Of a stretch of 64,000 bases of DNA, positions 7,699 to 16,893 are shown one piece after another. The notes below the pieces were generated by a model, which was given only the letters and a program-made list of their open reading frames with translations, was not told the DNA's origin and searched no databases. The stretch comes from Bacillota bacterium (GTDB lineage: Bacteria > Bacillota > Clostridia > Peptostreptococcales > Anaerovoracaceae). The position numbers and the translations under genes are program-made. Position 1 is the first letter of the stretch. Every line of letters begins with the position of its first letter. The stretch spans positions 38,154 through 102,153 of the forward strand of contig JAFSUI010000001.1 in assembly GCA_017445315.1 (NCBI GenBank), written 5' to 3'.

Positions 7699-10032
7699 TT
7701 ACACCTCCTCTCTATATGCGTTCATCGCAGTTTGCTTGAACATCTGGGCGGAATATCTAGCCGCAAGAAGTATCGTCATAAAGAGCACGACCAGATAAAG
7801 TATCACGTAGTCGGTCGGACTTATATACCTAATCAGTCTAACCGCATACGCAGGAAGTATGCTGGATCCGGCCATGGTTATCTTTATCATTATCGCAAGA
7901 CAGATTACAAATGCTATATGGAATACAACAAGTAGTTCCGCAAGTAAAGTTCCCGAGCATGCGCCTTTGCTTCCTCCGAGCATTCTTACCGTTGAGTAAT
8001 AAACGTTCTGCGACTTCATTATTAATTTGGTTATGAAATAGACAACAAAGAAGAGAACCGCAAGGAGGAATACTATTACGATTATTCTCATGGCTCTGAT
8101 AAGCGCTTTTTCTAGTGGGTGTTCTTTGTCTGCTGTTTCGTTTAGATAAAGAGCTTCGTAGCCCATCGTCTCAAGAACCGCTCTTGTTTCCGCCTGATAT
8201 AGTGACGATTCTAGCATTGCGCTTACCTGCTTCACAGGTGGCGCCTCGTAGAGCGCCCAAAGGTCTTCAGGATTTACACGGATTCTTTCATCGTCATCAT
8301 TAACCTTGACGATTGTTAATTCCTTGGTTCTGTCAAAGGTGTTTTTTCTTACGCGCAAGGTTATCTTGCCCACGCTTGATCCTCCGGAAAGACCGAGCGA
8401 AACATTATTCTCGGCCTCGCTTACAAGGTCTGAAACAAAGCGCGGAATCTCTACCGTTCCCTTAGCAATGCTTTCATCTGCAACGAGCCAAACATCGTCA
8501 TAATAACTATATCCGACTTTGAGTATTCTATCTCCTGCCTTTGCTTCTGTGATGGTTCCTCCGATGACGGCAAGTTTTTCAACTCTATTGATGCCCTCTT
8601 CTGTCATGATAAGATTGCCTTCGGTCCATAGTCCGCTGCTGTTTGGTTCTTTCTTAAAGAAAGTAATCCCTACGATATCTACCGGCATATTAAGTCCGTC
8701 TGCCGGGAAGCCGCCGCCAAACATAGGCTCGAGATAAGATGTTACGCTCATGAGCTCGTCCATCTTATTTTCTGCGGTCCAGCTTGACTCTCTAAGCACC
8801 ATGACCGCTTCATTTTCATTTTCCGGTAGGCGTCCCACGACAAGCTCTCCCTCCGGGAGTGCGTTCAGTCCTTTTATAAACGAGGATATCCAGTAATCCA
8901 CTTCCTCATACTCAAATTCTCCGCCGTAATAATCGCTATATCCGAGATAGCTTGAAATCGCGGAGTTATCTGTAACATCAAAGGGCCTATCAAGAAGAAT
9001 GTCATGTTTTTCTACATAAGAAATATTATCTAGCGCTTCTATTTCTTCAATTTCTTTTTCTGTGAACTCCGTTCCGTCCGGTTTGGTTAGAACCACTCTC
9101 TCCGGAGAAACATTTTCAAATGTCATGCCCCAAACATTGGTGCTTAAACCTTCTCTCATTCCGATGTATGCGGAATAGCTCGCGAAGGTTCCCGTGGTGA
9201 GGAAGATGAAAACAAAGAGCAGAAGTATAAACTTGGCAGGAAGGCTAAACGCGTTCCTTGTTCCAAGCCTAAGGGTATTCTTTTTTGAGAGTGCGCCGTG
9301 CCTTGCTTCGTTGACACTTGGCGCTTCGACTTTTTCTTCCGGCACAATCTGTGTGTGCTTAATGCGCTTATCTTCTGCGATGCGTCCGTCATGCATGCTG
9401 ATCTTACGCGTGATATATGGCTCAACCTGTTCATAGTTATGCGTAACTATGATGATGAGTTTTTCTTTTGAAATGCTTGCGAGGAGCTTTATTATATCCT
9501 GAGCGGATGCGACATCCAGGTTTCCCGTAGGTTCGTCCGCAACGATTATCGGAGTCTCTTTTGCGAGCGCACGGGCGATTGCAACGCGCTGCTTTTGACC
9601 TCCTGAGAGTTTGCTCGTCTTGGTATTTCTATATGCAGTAAGACCAACGCGGTCGATAATTGAATCAACGCGTTCTTTGATCTCCGAATCCTCGTAGCCC
9701 GAAAGAAGAAGAACCATCTCAACATTCTGATACACCGTATAGTGATTTATCAGATTGAATGTCTGAAAGATGTTTCCGATATGGCGCTTTCTGTATTCCT
9801 CTAGGTCGCTAGCGCCATAGCCGCTCGTGGGCTGGCCATAGATATACATCTCACCTTCTTCGTATGAGTCGAGTCCCGAAATGACATTAAGAAGTGTTGA
9901 TTTACCGCTTCCGGATTCTCCCGTGATAGCAACAAATTCGCCTATTTCAAAATCAAGGCTTACTTGCGAGAATCCCGCGGTTACGACACCGTTCTGAGAA
10001 TAGAACTTTGATACTTTGTCTAGTTTTAGCAT
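7699..10032 (-). CDS. ABC transporter, fused ATPase and permease (first of pair)
   Basis: A 777-residue protein built like its downstream partner: ATPase first (Walker A GESGSGKST, LSGGQKQR, ADEPTGNLD), a membrane segment near residues 260-285 (FILLLFVFIFLTTGTFASY), a long extracytoplasmic region, and three C-terminal membrane segments with a shortened FtsX region. The start is the ATG at 10032 (MLKLDKVSKFY), preceded by AAAGGAG at 5 bases; the in-frame ATG at 10092 adds a non-homologous tail. The two half transporters are clearly paralogous but diverged, consistent with a heterodimer. No sensor kinase or regulator lies next to them, so a bacitracin-resistance type module is not supported. 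Confidence 0.85.
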   Translation of the reverse strand: MLKLDKVSKFYSQNGVVTAGFSQVSLDFEIGEFVAITGESGSGKSTLLNVISGLDSYEEGEMYIYGQPTSGYGASDLEEYRKRHIGNIFQTFNLINHYTVYQNVEMVLLLSGYEDSEIKERVDSIIDRVGLTAYRNTKTSKLSGGQKQRVAIARALAKETPIIVADEPTGNLDVASAQDIIKLLASISKEKLIIIVTHNYEQVEPYITRKISMHDGRIAEDKRIKHTQIVPEEKVEAPSVNEARHGALSKKNTLRLGTRNAFSLPAKFILLLFVFIFLTTGTFASYSAYIGMREGLSTNVWGMTFENVSPERVVLTKPDGTEFTEKEIEEIEALDNISYVEKHDILLDRPFDVTDNSAISSYLGYSDYYGGEFEYEEVDYWISSFIKGLNALPEGELVVGRLPENENEAVMVLRESSWTAENKMDELMSVTSYLEPMFGGGFPADGLNMPVDIVGITFFKKEPNSSGLWTEGNLIMTEEGINRVEKLAVIGGTITEAKAGDRILKVGYSYYDDVWLVADESIAKGTVEIPRFVSDLVSEAENNVSLGLSGGSSVGKITLRVRKNTFDRTKELTIVKVNDDDERIRVNPEDLWALYEAPPVKQVSAMLESSLYQAETRAVLETMGYEALYLNETADKEHPLEKALIRAMRIIVIVFLLAVLFFVVYFITKLIMKSQNVYYSTVRMLGGSKGACSGTLLAELLVVFHIAFVICLAIMIKITMAGSSILPAYAVRLIRYISPTDYVILYLVVLFMTILLAARYSAQMFKQTAMNAYREEV

Positions 10033-10182
10033 TGATGCTCCTTTCCGCACCACATGTATAACTTTGCTATTTTTACGAGTACATCTTAACAAACCAAAAT
10101 AGCCCGAGCAATAAGCCCGAGCCCTTATTAAATCTTTGTTCCGTTAATCTTAAGAATTGTAAGAAACGTGCATTCCTTCCGG

Positions 10183-10917
10183 TTATTCTCCGTGTGATAT
10201 GCTTCCATCTCCTGTTATATCTATCTTCTCTCCACCGACTGCCTCCGGATTTCCAAAATTAAAAAGGAGGAAGTCTTTGTTCCTGGCAAGGAGCTCTCTC
10301 ACTTCCTGCCTTGCCTGGTTTCTGAATTTGCTCTGCGATGCGCTTACGCCGAGAGCTTCTATTCCCATCTTTTCTGCATTGAAGATGGATCTATACTCGT
10401 GAAATTTCTGCGTAACTATGACGGCTCTCTTCACAGAAAATATATTCACTGCTCTTATCATGGATTCACTTGTTGAGAAACCTGCATGGTCACAAAATAC
10501 ATCTTCAGGCGGAACTCCTTCTCCGAGCGTATAGACAAGCATGGCGTGGATCTCGTTATACTCTACCTGTCCATTATCACCCGTAAGAAGTATCTTGGGC
10601 GCGACTCCCTGGCGGTAAAGCGCAATCCCTGCATCAAGTCTATCCCTAAGCATATCTGAAGGCGTTTCACGATCTTCGATTCCGCATCCCAGGACGATTA
10701 TGCACTCAGGATCTAGTTCCTTTATCTTGGTAAGCGCCTCATCAGAAAGTGCTTCGTCCTTATCCACTAAATCAAATACTATTTTATCCTTGGTTTTTTC
10801 TTGCACATGGCTATTAATCACCACAGAATAAAGCCCGACCGCAACGATGAGCGTCACGATTGCGAAAATTATATAAAACAGTTTTCCTGCGCGTCTTTTC
10901 TCACTCTTATTTCCCAT
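10183..10917 (-). CDS. SanA/YdcF-family (DUF218) membrane-anchored protein
   Basis: A 244-residue protein with one N-terminal membrane segment (about 12-32) and an extracytoplasmic DUF218 domain: IIVLGCGIEDRETPSDMLRDR, KILLTGDNG, STSESM and VTQKFHEYRS are typical of the family. SanA affects envelope permeability to vancomycin in enterobacteria; the biochemical activity is unknown. It precedes the ABC pair on the same strand by about 150 bp, but a shared transcript is uncertain. Upstream lies palindromic element copy A. Confidence 0.85.
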   Translation of the reverse strand: MGNKSEKRRAGKLFYIIFAIVTLIVAVGLYSVVINSHVQEKTKDKIVFDLVDKDEALSDEALTKIKELDPECIIVLGCGIEDRETPSDMLRDRLDAGIALYRQGVAPKILLTGDNGQVEYNEIHAMLVYTLGEGVPPEDVFCDHAGFSTSESMIRAVNIFSVKRAVIVTQKFHEYRSIFNAEKMGIEALGVSASQSKFRNQARQEVRELLARNKDFLLFNFGNPEAVGGEKIDITGDGSISHGE

Positions 10918-10943
10918 TTTTAAATTTCCCTTTTTATTGTCTT

Positions 10944-11180
10944 TAGAAATTGCCGGTCATAATTACCTTCAAGCAACAGCACATATTACTGTCTCTGCCA
11001 CCTCGTCGCTGGCAATTATATACTCGCCAATTTGAACCTTTGGAAGATTGCTCGAAAGGCTTCGCCTCGAGCCAACTTCACAAAGCTTCTTCATTGCCAT
11101 CGTATAATTGCAGCGCTCCTCGAAAGGACCGAGACAGTAATATATACCGTCGCTTACGGCACTTATGTCCGGCAATTTAT
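10944..11180. repeat. Long palindromic intergenic element, copy A
   Basis: The left arm (from about 10947, AAATTGCCGGTCATAA) and right arm (to 11180) are imperfect inverted repeats over about 110 bp each, including identical ATATTACTGTCTC / GAGACAGTAATAT at 10983-10995 and 11131-11143. The centre is CTCGAAAGGCTTCGCCTCGAG. It shares length, architecture and a GCAATTATACG core with copies B-D. It fills the gap between the SanA-like gene and aroB. A 78-codon reading frame inside it follows the palindrome and is not a convincing gene. Confidence 0.8.
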
Positions 11181-11211
11181 ATGTCAATACTGGCGAAAAT
11201 TTCAACTAAGT

Positions 11212-11219
11212 GGTAATAT
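11212..11219 (+). promoter_or_regulatory. Extended -10 of aroB placed for a leaderless start
   Basis: GGTAATAT, with TGG upstream forming an extended -10, ends 7 bases before the aroB ATG. A weak TGGCGA lies 17 bp upstream. The geometry is the same as for rnhA. Confidence 0.4.
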
Positions 11220-11225
11220 TATTGT

Positions 11226-12269
11226 ATGAAACGAATACAAATAACTACACCAACTTCATACGATATCATTATCGAACCCGGCGCACTAAGTCGCGTTGGT
11301 GAATTCCTCTCGGAATTATATACGCCGCGAAAGGTTTGCATTATTGCTGATAGCACTGCGGGTAGCCTCTATTGCGAGACCGTATCCAATGCGCTTAAGG
11401 AAGCAGGCTTTACTCCATCCAGGGTTCTCTTTCCTGCGGGCGAACACTCCAAGAATCTCACTACATATGCGAATGTCCTTGAGGCTCTTGCTTCTGAGAA
11501 TCTCTCGCGAAGCGATGTTGTGATTTCTCTCGGCGGCGGTGTTGCCACGGATATTGCGGGCTTTGTTGCCGGAACGTATATGAGAGGAATCGACCTTGTT
11601 CATATTCCGACGACATTCCTCTCTGCGATGGACGCATCTATCGGCGGAAAGGCTGCCGTAAATCTTCTTCAGGGCAAGAACCTTGCCGGAATTTTCTGGG
11701 CGCCGCGTCTTGTCATTTGCGATCCTGATACATTTAAGAATCTTAGACAGACGCAGGTTCATGACGGACTCGCAGAAGGCGTTAAGAATGCCGTTGTCTC
11801 GGATGCCAGCCTTATTCCAAGAATCCAAAATGGCGATCTTGAATATATGCTTGAGCGAAGTCTCTCAATTAAGAAGTCTCTTGTTGAAGTAGATGAGAGA
11901 GATCAGGGCCTTCGTCAGCTTCTTAACTTTGGTCATACGATTGGTCACTGCATAGAGAAGGCATCGTCTTATAGCGTTTCGCATGGTCAGGCCGTTGCTA
12001 TCGGAATGATTGCAGAAGCAAAGGCCGCATTTGGAATGGGCTATACAAATACCGATATCAGTGGCGAGCTTACGAAGATTCTTTCTGGGCTCGGGCTTCC
12101 GACTGAACTAAGATATACCGCTGAAGAACTCTACCCCTTTGCCCTAATCGATAAGAAGATTTCCGATGGTATGATTTCTATCGTGGTTCCCGAAGCAATC
12201 GGAAAATGTACCCTCAAAAAAATCACTCTCGCAGAGCTCGGCGAATACCTCTATCAGGCATGTCGCTAA
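11226..12269 (+). CDS. aroB: 3-dehydroquinate synthase
   Basis: Second step of the shikimate pathway: converts DAHP to 3-dehydroquinate with NAD and a divalent metal. This 347-residue protein has the complete family signature: FPAGEHSKN, LGGGVATDIAGFVA, PTTFLSAMDASIGGK, DGLAEGVK and the metal histidines in FGHTIGHCIE. Length is usual. The ATG at 11226 fits the family N-terminus. TGGTAATAT, an extended -10 box, ends 7 bases before it and no Shine-Dalgarno is apparent, so a leaderless mRNA is possible. No other shikimate genes are nearby. The 3' end overlaps the convergent rsmA by 4 bases. Confidence 0.96.
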   Translation: MKRIQITTPTSYDIIIEPGALSRVGEFLSELYTPRKVCIIADSTAGSLYCETVSNALKEAGFTPSRVLFPAGEHSKNLTTYANVLEALASENLSRSDVVISLGGGVATDIAGFVAGTYMRGIDLVHIPTTFLSAMDASIGGKAAVNLLQGKNLAGIFWAPRLVICDPDTFKNLRQTQVHDGLAEGVKNAVVSDASLIPRIQNGDLEYMLERSLSIKKSLVEVDERDQGLRQLLNFGHTIGHCIEKASSYSVSHGQAVAIGMIAEAKAAFGMGYTNTDISGELTKILSGLGLPTELRYTAEELYPFALIDKKISDGMISIVVPEAIGKCTLKKITLAELGEYLYQACR

Positions 12270-13117
12270 ACGCTCTTGCTGAAATAGTCGGATATTGAGC
12301 AGAAGTCCTGAAGACTCAGGGTTTCTGCTCTTCTTTTATTATCTATTCCAACGGCCTCAAGGCAGGCTGCAATTTCTTCTTTTGGATAGCCGGATGTGGA
12401 TAGCGAATTTAAAATCGTTTTTCTTCTCTGGCTGAATCCCGCCTTTACAAGTCTAAAGAAAAGCGCTTCATCAATCGGTTTTACGGCCGGTTCATCTCTT
12501 AATGTCAGTTTAAGTACTTCTGAATCAACCTTTGGCGCAGGGAAGAAACTTTCGCGCGGAACCTCTATTATGGTTTCTGCAATCGTTCTATATTGAACAG
12601 CAACCGAAAGCGCTCCATATTCTTTCCCTCCGGGCTCAGCAAGGATTCTCTCCGCAACTTCCTTTTGCATCATCACAGTGATGCTCTCCGCATTAAGATT
12701 GCTCTCAAGTAGCTTCATCAAAATCGGAGTTGTTATATAATACGGAAGGTTTCCGATTATCTTTACGTTTTCTATTTTTACGTTATCTATCAATTCGTTA
12801 AGGTCTATCTTAAGAACGTCCTCGTTTATTATTTCTATATTCTTGTGCGCGGCAAGTGTAAATTCCAGGACAGGCAAAAGATCTTTATCGATTTCTATCG
12901 CGATAACCTTTCCGGCGTGCTTTGCGGCTTCGTCCGTAAGAACTCCAAAGCCGGGACCGATTTCAATCACGAGGTCTTTTTCTGAAACCTCTGCACCAGA
13001 AACAATCGCCCTTATTACTTCAGGATCGGTCAAAAAATTCTGCCCAAGACTTTTGCTGTTCTTGAATCCAAATTTCTGTTTTATTGCTTTGATTACCTGT
13101 GGTGAATATAGATCCAT
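12266..13117 (-). CDS. rsmA: 16S rRNA (adenine1518-N6/adenine1519-N6)-dimethyltransferase
   Basis: KsgA/RsmA dimethylates the two adenines of helix 45 of 16S rRNA late in 30S maturation. The 283-residue sequence shows KSLGQNFLTDP, the SAM loop VIEIGPGFGVLT, NEDVLKID and the catalytic IGNLPYYITTPIL, with FSQRRKTILN in the C-terminal domain. It follows rnmV with a one-base stop/start overlap, the usual Firmicutes pairing of two rRNA maturation genes. It converges on aroB with a 4-base overlap and no terminator in between. Confidence 0.97.
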   Translation of the reverse strand: MDLYSPQVIKAIKQKFGFKNSKSLGQNFLTDPEVIRAIVSGAEVSEKDLVIEIGPGFGVLTDEAAKHAGKVIAIEIDKDLLPVLEFTLAAHKNIEIINEDVLKIDLNELIDNVKIENVKIIGNLPYYITTPILMKLLESNLNAESITVMMQKEVAERILAEPGGKEYGALSVAVQYRTIAETIIEVPRESFFPAPKVDSEVLKLTLRDEPAVKPIDEALFFRLVKAGFSQRRKTILNSLSTSGYPKEEIAACLEAVGIDNKRRAETLSLQDFCSISDYFSKSV

Positions 13118-13716
13118 TATTTAATCCTTTTTATCGCTTCATCAAAGGCGGCTCTTTCTATTCCGAGTGTGTTCAGTTTATATAGAAGGCCTTTTGCGTT
13201 TGCGTAGCCGATACCGAGAATATCTCCGAGTTTTTCGCGTCGTTCTTTTGAACCTTCTCCTCCGGTGAGTCCTGCGATATCTAAGTCGCTCATCTTAAAT
13301 ATCTGTTCTACGGTGTTTCCGTTAGTCTCGGGGGCGATCTTTGCGCGTGATTTTTCAAGTGCCTCTCTTATATCTTCCGGTGATGCGTTTTCTATTCCGA
13401 TATCGGTATAACCGGAAGAAGTTTTTTTCTCGCTCGCCTTCTCACGTGAAAGAAAAGCCTGCTTGGCGTCAGGAAATTTCTCTGTGATTTTTCTTCTTAT
13501 TTCTTCTCCTGCATGATCGGGATCCGTGAAAACAATTATGCCGTAATCCTTATAGGCGTTTTCAATCTTCTCCCAAGTGTTTTTAGATATACCAAAGCCG
13601 TGCGTCTCTATTGTAACTGCACGCACGGCTCTTCTTATCGCTTGGGTGTCATCGCGACCTTCTACAACGATGACCTCTGCTACCTTTGGTAATATATCAT
13701 CCTTCGGATTGTTCAT
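13117..13716 (-). CDS. rnmV: Ribonuclease M5
   Basis: Cleaves the 5S rRNA precursor on both sides of the mature molecule. The 199-residue protein opens with a TOPRIM domain (EVIVVEGRDDTQAIRRA, then FTDPDHAGEEIRR) and has the RNase M5 C-terminal region (LTGGEGSKERREKLGDILGIGYANAKGLL). It is translated just upstream of rsmA with overlapping stop and start codons, and begins 3 bp after the FtsB/DivIC-like gene, indicating one operon. Confidence 0.94.
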   Translation of the reverse strand: MNNPKDDILPKVAEVIVVEGRDDTQAIRRAVRAVTIETHGFGISKNTWEKIENAYKDYGIIVFTDPDHAGEEIRRKITEKFPDAKQAFLSREKASEKKTSSGYTDIGIENASPEDIREALEKSRAKIAPETNGNTVEQIFKMSDLDIAGLTGGEGSKERREKLGDILGIGYANAKGLLYKLNTLGIERAAFDEAIKRIK

Positions 13717-13719
13717 CCC

Positions 13720-14271
13720 TTAATCCCCTGAGGACTCTTCTCCGCCCTCTGCATTTTCTTCTGATCCCTCTTCTGAATATGTTTCCTCGCCGGATTCCTC
13801 GCTGTATGATTCTTCTTGTACTTCTTGTACTACTTCTTCTTCCGGCACTTCTTCTTGTACTTCTTCTACTTCTTGTGCTTCTTCTTGAACCTCTTCGGTT
13901 TCTGTTGTCTCTTCAGGTTCGTTCCATACCGGCTGCGTCGGAAGTTCTATATCCGTATTTCCGTTTTCATCCTTTGGATGTCCGCTTCCGTTTAGGATAT
14001 AAAGAATCTCGCCAGGCTTAATCATGTGAAGAAGCTTTCTTGCTTGCTCCTCAATATAATCCAAGTCGTTTACGTTTTCTAGTTCAGCGGTTAGTTCGTC
14101 TCTCTTATCCGTAAGCTCGCTGTTCTTCTCCATGAGCTCACGTTTTTCAATAGAAAGACTGACGATATTTTTTACCACCAAAGCTATTCCGATAAGTAGG
14201 CCGATCACGAGAACAATCATGATCTTCCTGCCCAGGCTTAAATTTCTTTTGTTTCTCTTTCGGCTTGCCAT
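13720..14271 (-). CDS. Septum formation initiator FtsB/DivIC-like protein with acidic tail
   Basis: Bitopic division protein expected to bind the FtsL/FtsQ (DivIB) complex. One membrane segment lies at about residues 14-33 after a basic N-terminus, then a coiled coil (SIEKRELMEKNSELTDKRDE) and the ARKLLHMIKPGEILYIL motif typical of DivIC. Residues 115-183 are an unusual Glu-rich low-complexity tail. I start at ATG 14271, which has GGAGG 7 bases upstream; the 14304 ATG lies inside the preceding gene without such a site. It overlaps the 3' end of the DnaD-like gene by 34 bases, suggesting translational coupling. Confidence 0.85.
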   Translation of the reverse strand: MASRKRNKRNLSLGRKIMIVLVIGLLIGIALVVKNIVSLSIEKRELMEKNSELTDKRDELTAELENVNDLDYIEEQARKLLHMIKPGEILYILNGSGHPKDENGNTDIELPTQPVWNEPEETTETEEVQEEAQEVEEVQEEVPEEEVVQEVQEESYSEESGEETYSEEGSEENAEGGEESSGD

Positions 14272-15521
14272 ACCTCTGCCTCCATCCTTCTTTGCTCTTT
14301 GCAAACAGGACAGGGTCCCCCCATCTCCGCAGTACCCGTATCATTGCACTCTGTGCATGCATATTTTGGATCTGTATAATCCATCTCGTAATCGTGTTCG
14401 GCCAAATAGAATGCGCGGTCTTCGTTTAGTCTCTCCAGCTCCGCGTTCAGCCTTCCGCCCTCTTCCGCATCACCGGAAAGATAGGCCTTTGCAAGCTGCG
14501 GACCGATAATCCTCATGGCGTCATCGATTTCTTTTATCTTTGGAATCTCTATATATATTTGGTTTCTTCTTTCCTCGGCTTCGCGATCTGCTTTTTCTCT
14601 CAAGAAATTATAGTAATCTCTGAGAACAGAATTGGAAACAGGCTTCTTCTCGTTCACGTCTCTATTATCTTGCGTGGCATCCTTCTTCCAATTTCTCAGA
14701 ACGCCGTTCACATAGAGGAACGGGTTATGAACGCCGGCACTCTTGGCGCAGGCCTCAAGCACCTTGTCCATATTAAATCCGAGGTCTTCAAACCAGACAT
14801 CCATAATTCTGCGCTCTTCCTCGGAAGCTTCTTTGGAATACCCGAGTGCGCGCATGACTCTTTTGTATCTGGAAAATTTTTGATCGTATAGTTCTAAGTA
14901 TTCGTCTATTTTATCCGCTGTGTTTAATCCCTGCGAAACCCAACCTTCTATGAGCGTTCCCAGATACCTAAAACTCATTTTGTTTTTTGCTATGCAGTAT
15001 TCGACCGCCTTCATGATAACCTCGGGCGTCGCCTTATACTCTTCTATCCAGTTTACGATTGACTGAAGGTCGGTTGTGGAAAGCGTTCTTCCGAGCTTCT
15101 TTTCGATTTGCTCCATGAGTTGATTGATGTCGTTGTTTCCAAAGACCTGCTTGACCTTGATCTCAGGGTCTGTTTCTATCATCAGAGGCTCTTCTTGCTC
15201 TCCGCCATAAAGCATTTCCTTTAGGTTCACAAATTCAACAGCAAAATCAAGGCGTCCGTCTCCGCCGAGATAATGCTTTTTGATTGCGCCCCACTCTTCC
15301 CAATAATTCCACGCTTCAAGGATTCTATCCTGAGTTAGACCGAGCTGCTTTGCCATATCTATATTCGATATGCTTCTATCTGTTTCTGCATATAGTCTCG
15401 CCAAAAGATAGACCTTAACAAAATCTCCTTCGGCCTCGGGCATATATTCATTTATGAAAATGTTTTCTACTGTCAGATCTGCCATATTGAGATCTGTCAC
15501 TTTTGGTTTTATATAATTCAT
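14238..15521 (-). CDS. DnaD-domain primosomal/replication initiation protein
   Basis: A 427-residue protein of the DnaD/DnaB(Bsu) type that helps load the replicative helicase. A winged-helix N-terminal region (about 1-95, SNIDMAKQLGLTQDRILEAWNYW) is followed by a DnaD domain (about 135-215, LSTTDLQSIVNWIEEY), a second related region, and a C-terminal CTEC...CPVC zinc-finger-like motif (about 398-412). It lies 11 bp downstream of dnaB, fitting a joint helicase-loading task. The Cys4 end recalls the zinc region of DnaC-type loaders in Clostridia, but no AAA+ domain is present. Confidence 0.85.
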   Translation of the reverse strand: MNYIKPKVTDLNMADLTVENIFINEYMPEAEGDFVKVYLLARLYAETDRSISNIDMAKQLGLTQDRILEAWNYWEEWGAIKKHYLGGDGRLDFAVEFVNLKEMLYGGEQEEPLMIETDPEIKVKQVFGNNDINQLMEQIEKKLGRTLSTTDLQSIVNWIEEYKATPEVIMKAVEYCIAKNKMSFRYLGTLIEGWVSQGLNTADKIDEYLELYDQKFSRYKRVMRALGYSKEASEEERRIMDVWFEDLGFNMDKVLEACAKSAGVHNPFLYVNGVLRNWKKDATQDNRDVNEKKPVSNSVLRDYYNFLREKADREAEERRNQIYIEIPKIKEIDDAMRIIGPQLAKAYLSGDAEEGGRLNAELERLNEDRAFYLAEHDYEMDYTDPKYACTECNDTGTAEMGGPCPVCKEQRRMEAEVWQAERETKEI

Positions 15522-15532
15522 TTTTATTTTTT

Positions 15533-16858
15533 TTAATATGCAATTTCGTTAAATCTTGTGTAGCGTTCTACCCATGCGAGATCGATTTTTCCGGTCTGTC
15601 CGTTACGATGTTTTGCGATATGAACTTCGCAGATTCCCGGAATCGGACTTTCCTCTTTGTTGTAATAATCGTCTCTATAGAGGAACATTACGATGTCGGC
15701 ATCCTGCTCGATAGAACCTGACTCTCTCAGGTCTGCCATTCTCGGTCTATGGTCGTCAGATCTAAGGTCCGGCGCACGGTTAAGCTGCGAAAGAACTATA
15801 ACCGGGCATTCCATTTCCTTTGCGAGAAGCTTTAGGCTTCTTGAGAATTTACTTATCTCTTGCTGTCTGTTCTCTACCTTTGTTCCCGAATCCATGAGCT
15901 GGAGGTAGTCTAAAACGACGAGGTCGAGTCCGTGCTCCGCTTTCATTCTGCGGCATTTATTTTTCATCTCAAGGATGCTGATGTTTGGAGTGTCGTCAAT
16001 TGCAATATTCATCTTGCCCATGCGGTTTGTTGCTTCACCGATTGCGCCCCAGTCTTCCTGCGTGAGAGTTTTTCCTTCTAGGATTCTTTCCATCTCAACA
16101 TTTGCTTCCATGGCGAGAAGTCTGTTTCCGATTTCACCCTTGGACATTTCCAGGTTGAAGATGAGAACGGATGCGTTGGATTTTTTGGCTGCGTTAAGCG
16201 CAATATTAAGAGCAAAGGCGCTCTTTCCCATCGCAGGTCTTGCCGCAACGATAATCAGGTTGGACTTCTGGAGTCCTCTTGTCATCTTGTCGAGCTGCGA
16301 GAAGCCTGTTGAAACTCCGGTGAGAGTTCCTTCGCTGAGCGCAGCCTTGTTTATGATATCAAGAGAGTCTCTCATTACGTCCTTGATATGCGTATAGTCT
16401 CTGCCTTGGCGCTTCTGCGCTATCTCAAAAATCTTCTGCTCCGCTCTATCAAGAATTGCTGTTGAGTCGTCACTCTCTGAATAGCTTCTGTCTCTGATTT
16501 CGTCGGCTGCCGTAATCAAAGCTCTAAGGTCCGCCGACCTTGCAACGATTCTTGCATAACCCGCCGCATTATATGATGACGGTGTATTATCCGGGAGCCA
16601 CGCGATATACGCCCTTCCTCCTGCGAGTTCAAGGCTTCCGCGTTTCTTGAGTTCTTCACTCACCGTAATGATATCAACCTTTACGCTGCTTTGGAAAAGG
16701 TCAAGCATTGCCGAATATATTTCTTTATGTGCCGTATCGTAAAAATCTTCCGGCTTGATAATTTCTATTGCATCGGAAAGCGCGTCTTTATTTAAGAGCG
16801 CGGCACCGAGGACTGCTTGTTCCGCTTCTTTGCTATGCGGTGGAATTCTTTCTGGCAT
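15533..16858 (-). CDS. dnaB: Replicative DNA helicase
   Basis: Hexameric 5'-3' fork helicase (called DnaC in Bacillus). The 441-residue protein has the N-terminal primase-interaction domain (PPHSKEAEQAVLGAALL), Walker A ARPAMGKSAFALN, Walker B LVVLDYLQLM, and SLKLLAKEMECPVIVLSQLNR with RESGSIEQDADIV. Length is normal and no intein is present. The order gdpP-rplI-dnaB is a classic Firmicutes cluster. The DnaD-like gene follows at once. Confidence 0.98.
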   Translation of the reverse strand: MPERIPPHSKEAEQAVLGAALLNKDALSDAIEIIKPEDFYDTAHKEIYSAMLDLFQSSVKVDIITVSEELKKRGSLELAGGRAYIAWLPDNTPSSYNAAGYARIVARSADLRALITAADEIRDRSYSESDDSTAILDRAEQKIFEIAQKRQGRDYTHIKDVMRDSLDIINKAALSEGTLTGVSTGFSQLDKMTRGLQKSNLIIVAARPAMGKSAFALNIALNAAKKSNASVLIFNLEMSKGEIGNRLLAMEANVEMERILEGKTLTQEDWGAIGEATNRMGKMNIAIDDTPNISILEMKNKCRRMKAEHGLDLVVLDYLQLMDSGTKVENRQQEISKFSRSLKLLAKEMECPVIVLSQLNRAPDLRSDDHRPRMADLRESGSIEQDADIVMFLYRDDYYNKEESPIPGICEVHIAKHRNGQTGKIDLAWVERYTRFNEIAY

Positions 16859-16893
16859 ACTATCTCCCGTCTTGTACTATTCTGCGGTTTTTA

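Noticed and set aside
10969-11205. 78-codon minus-strand reading frame between the SanA-like gene and aroB
   Set aside because: It lies entirely within palindromic element A, its composition follows the inverted repeat, and there is no ribosome-binding site or family resemblance.
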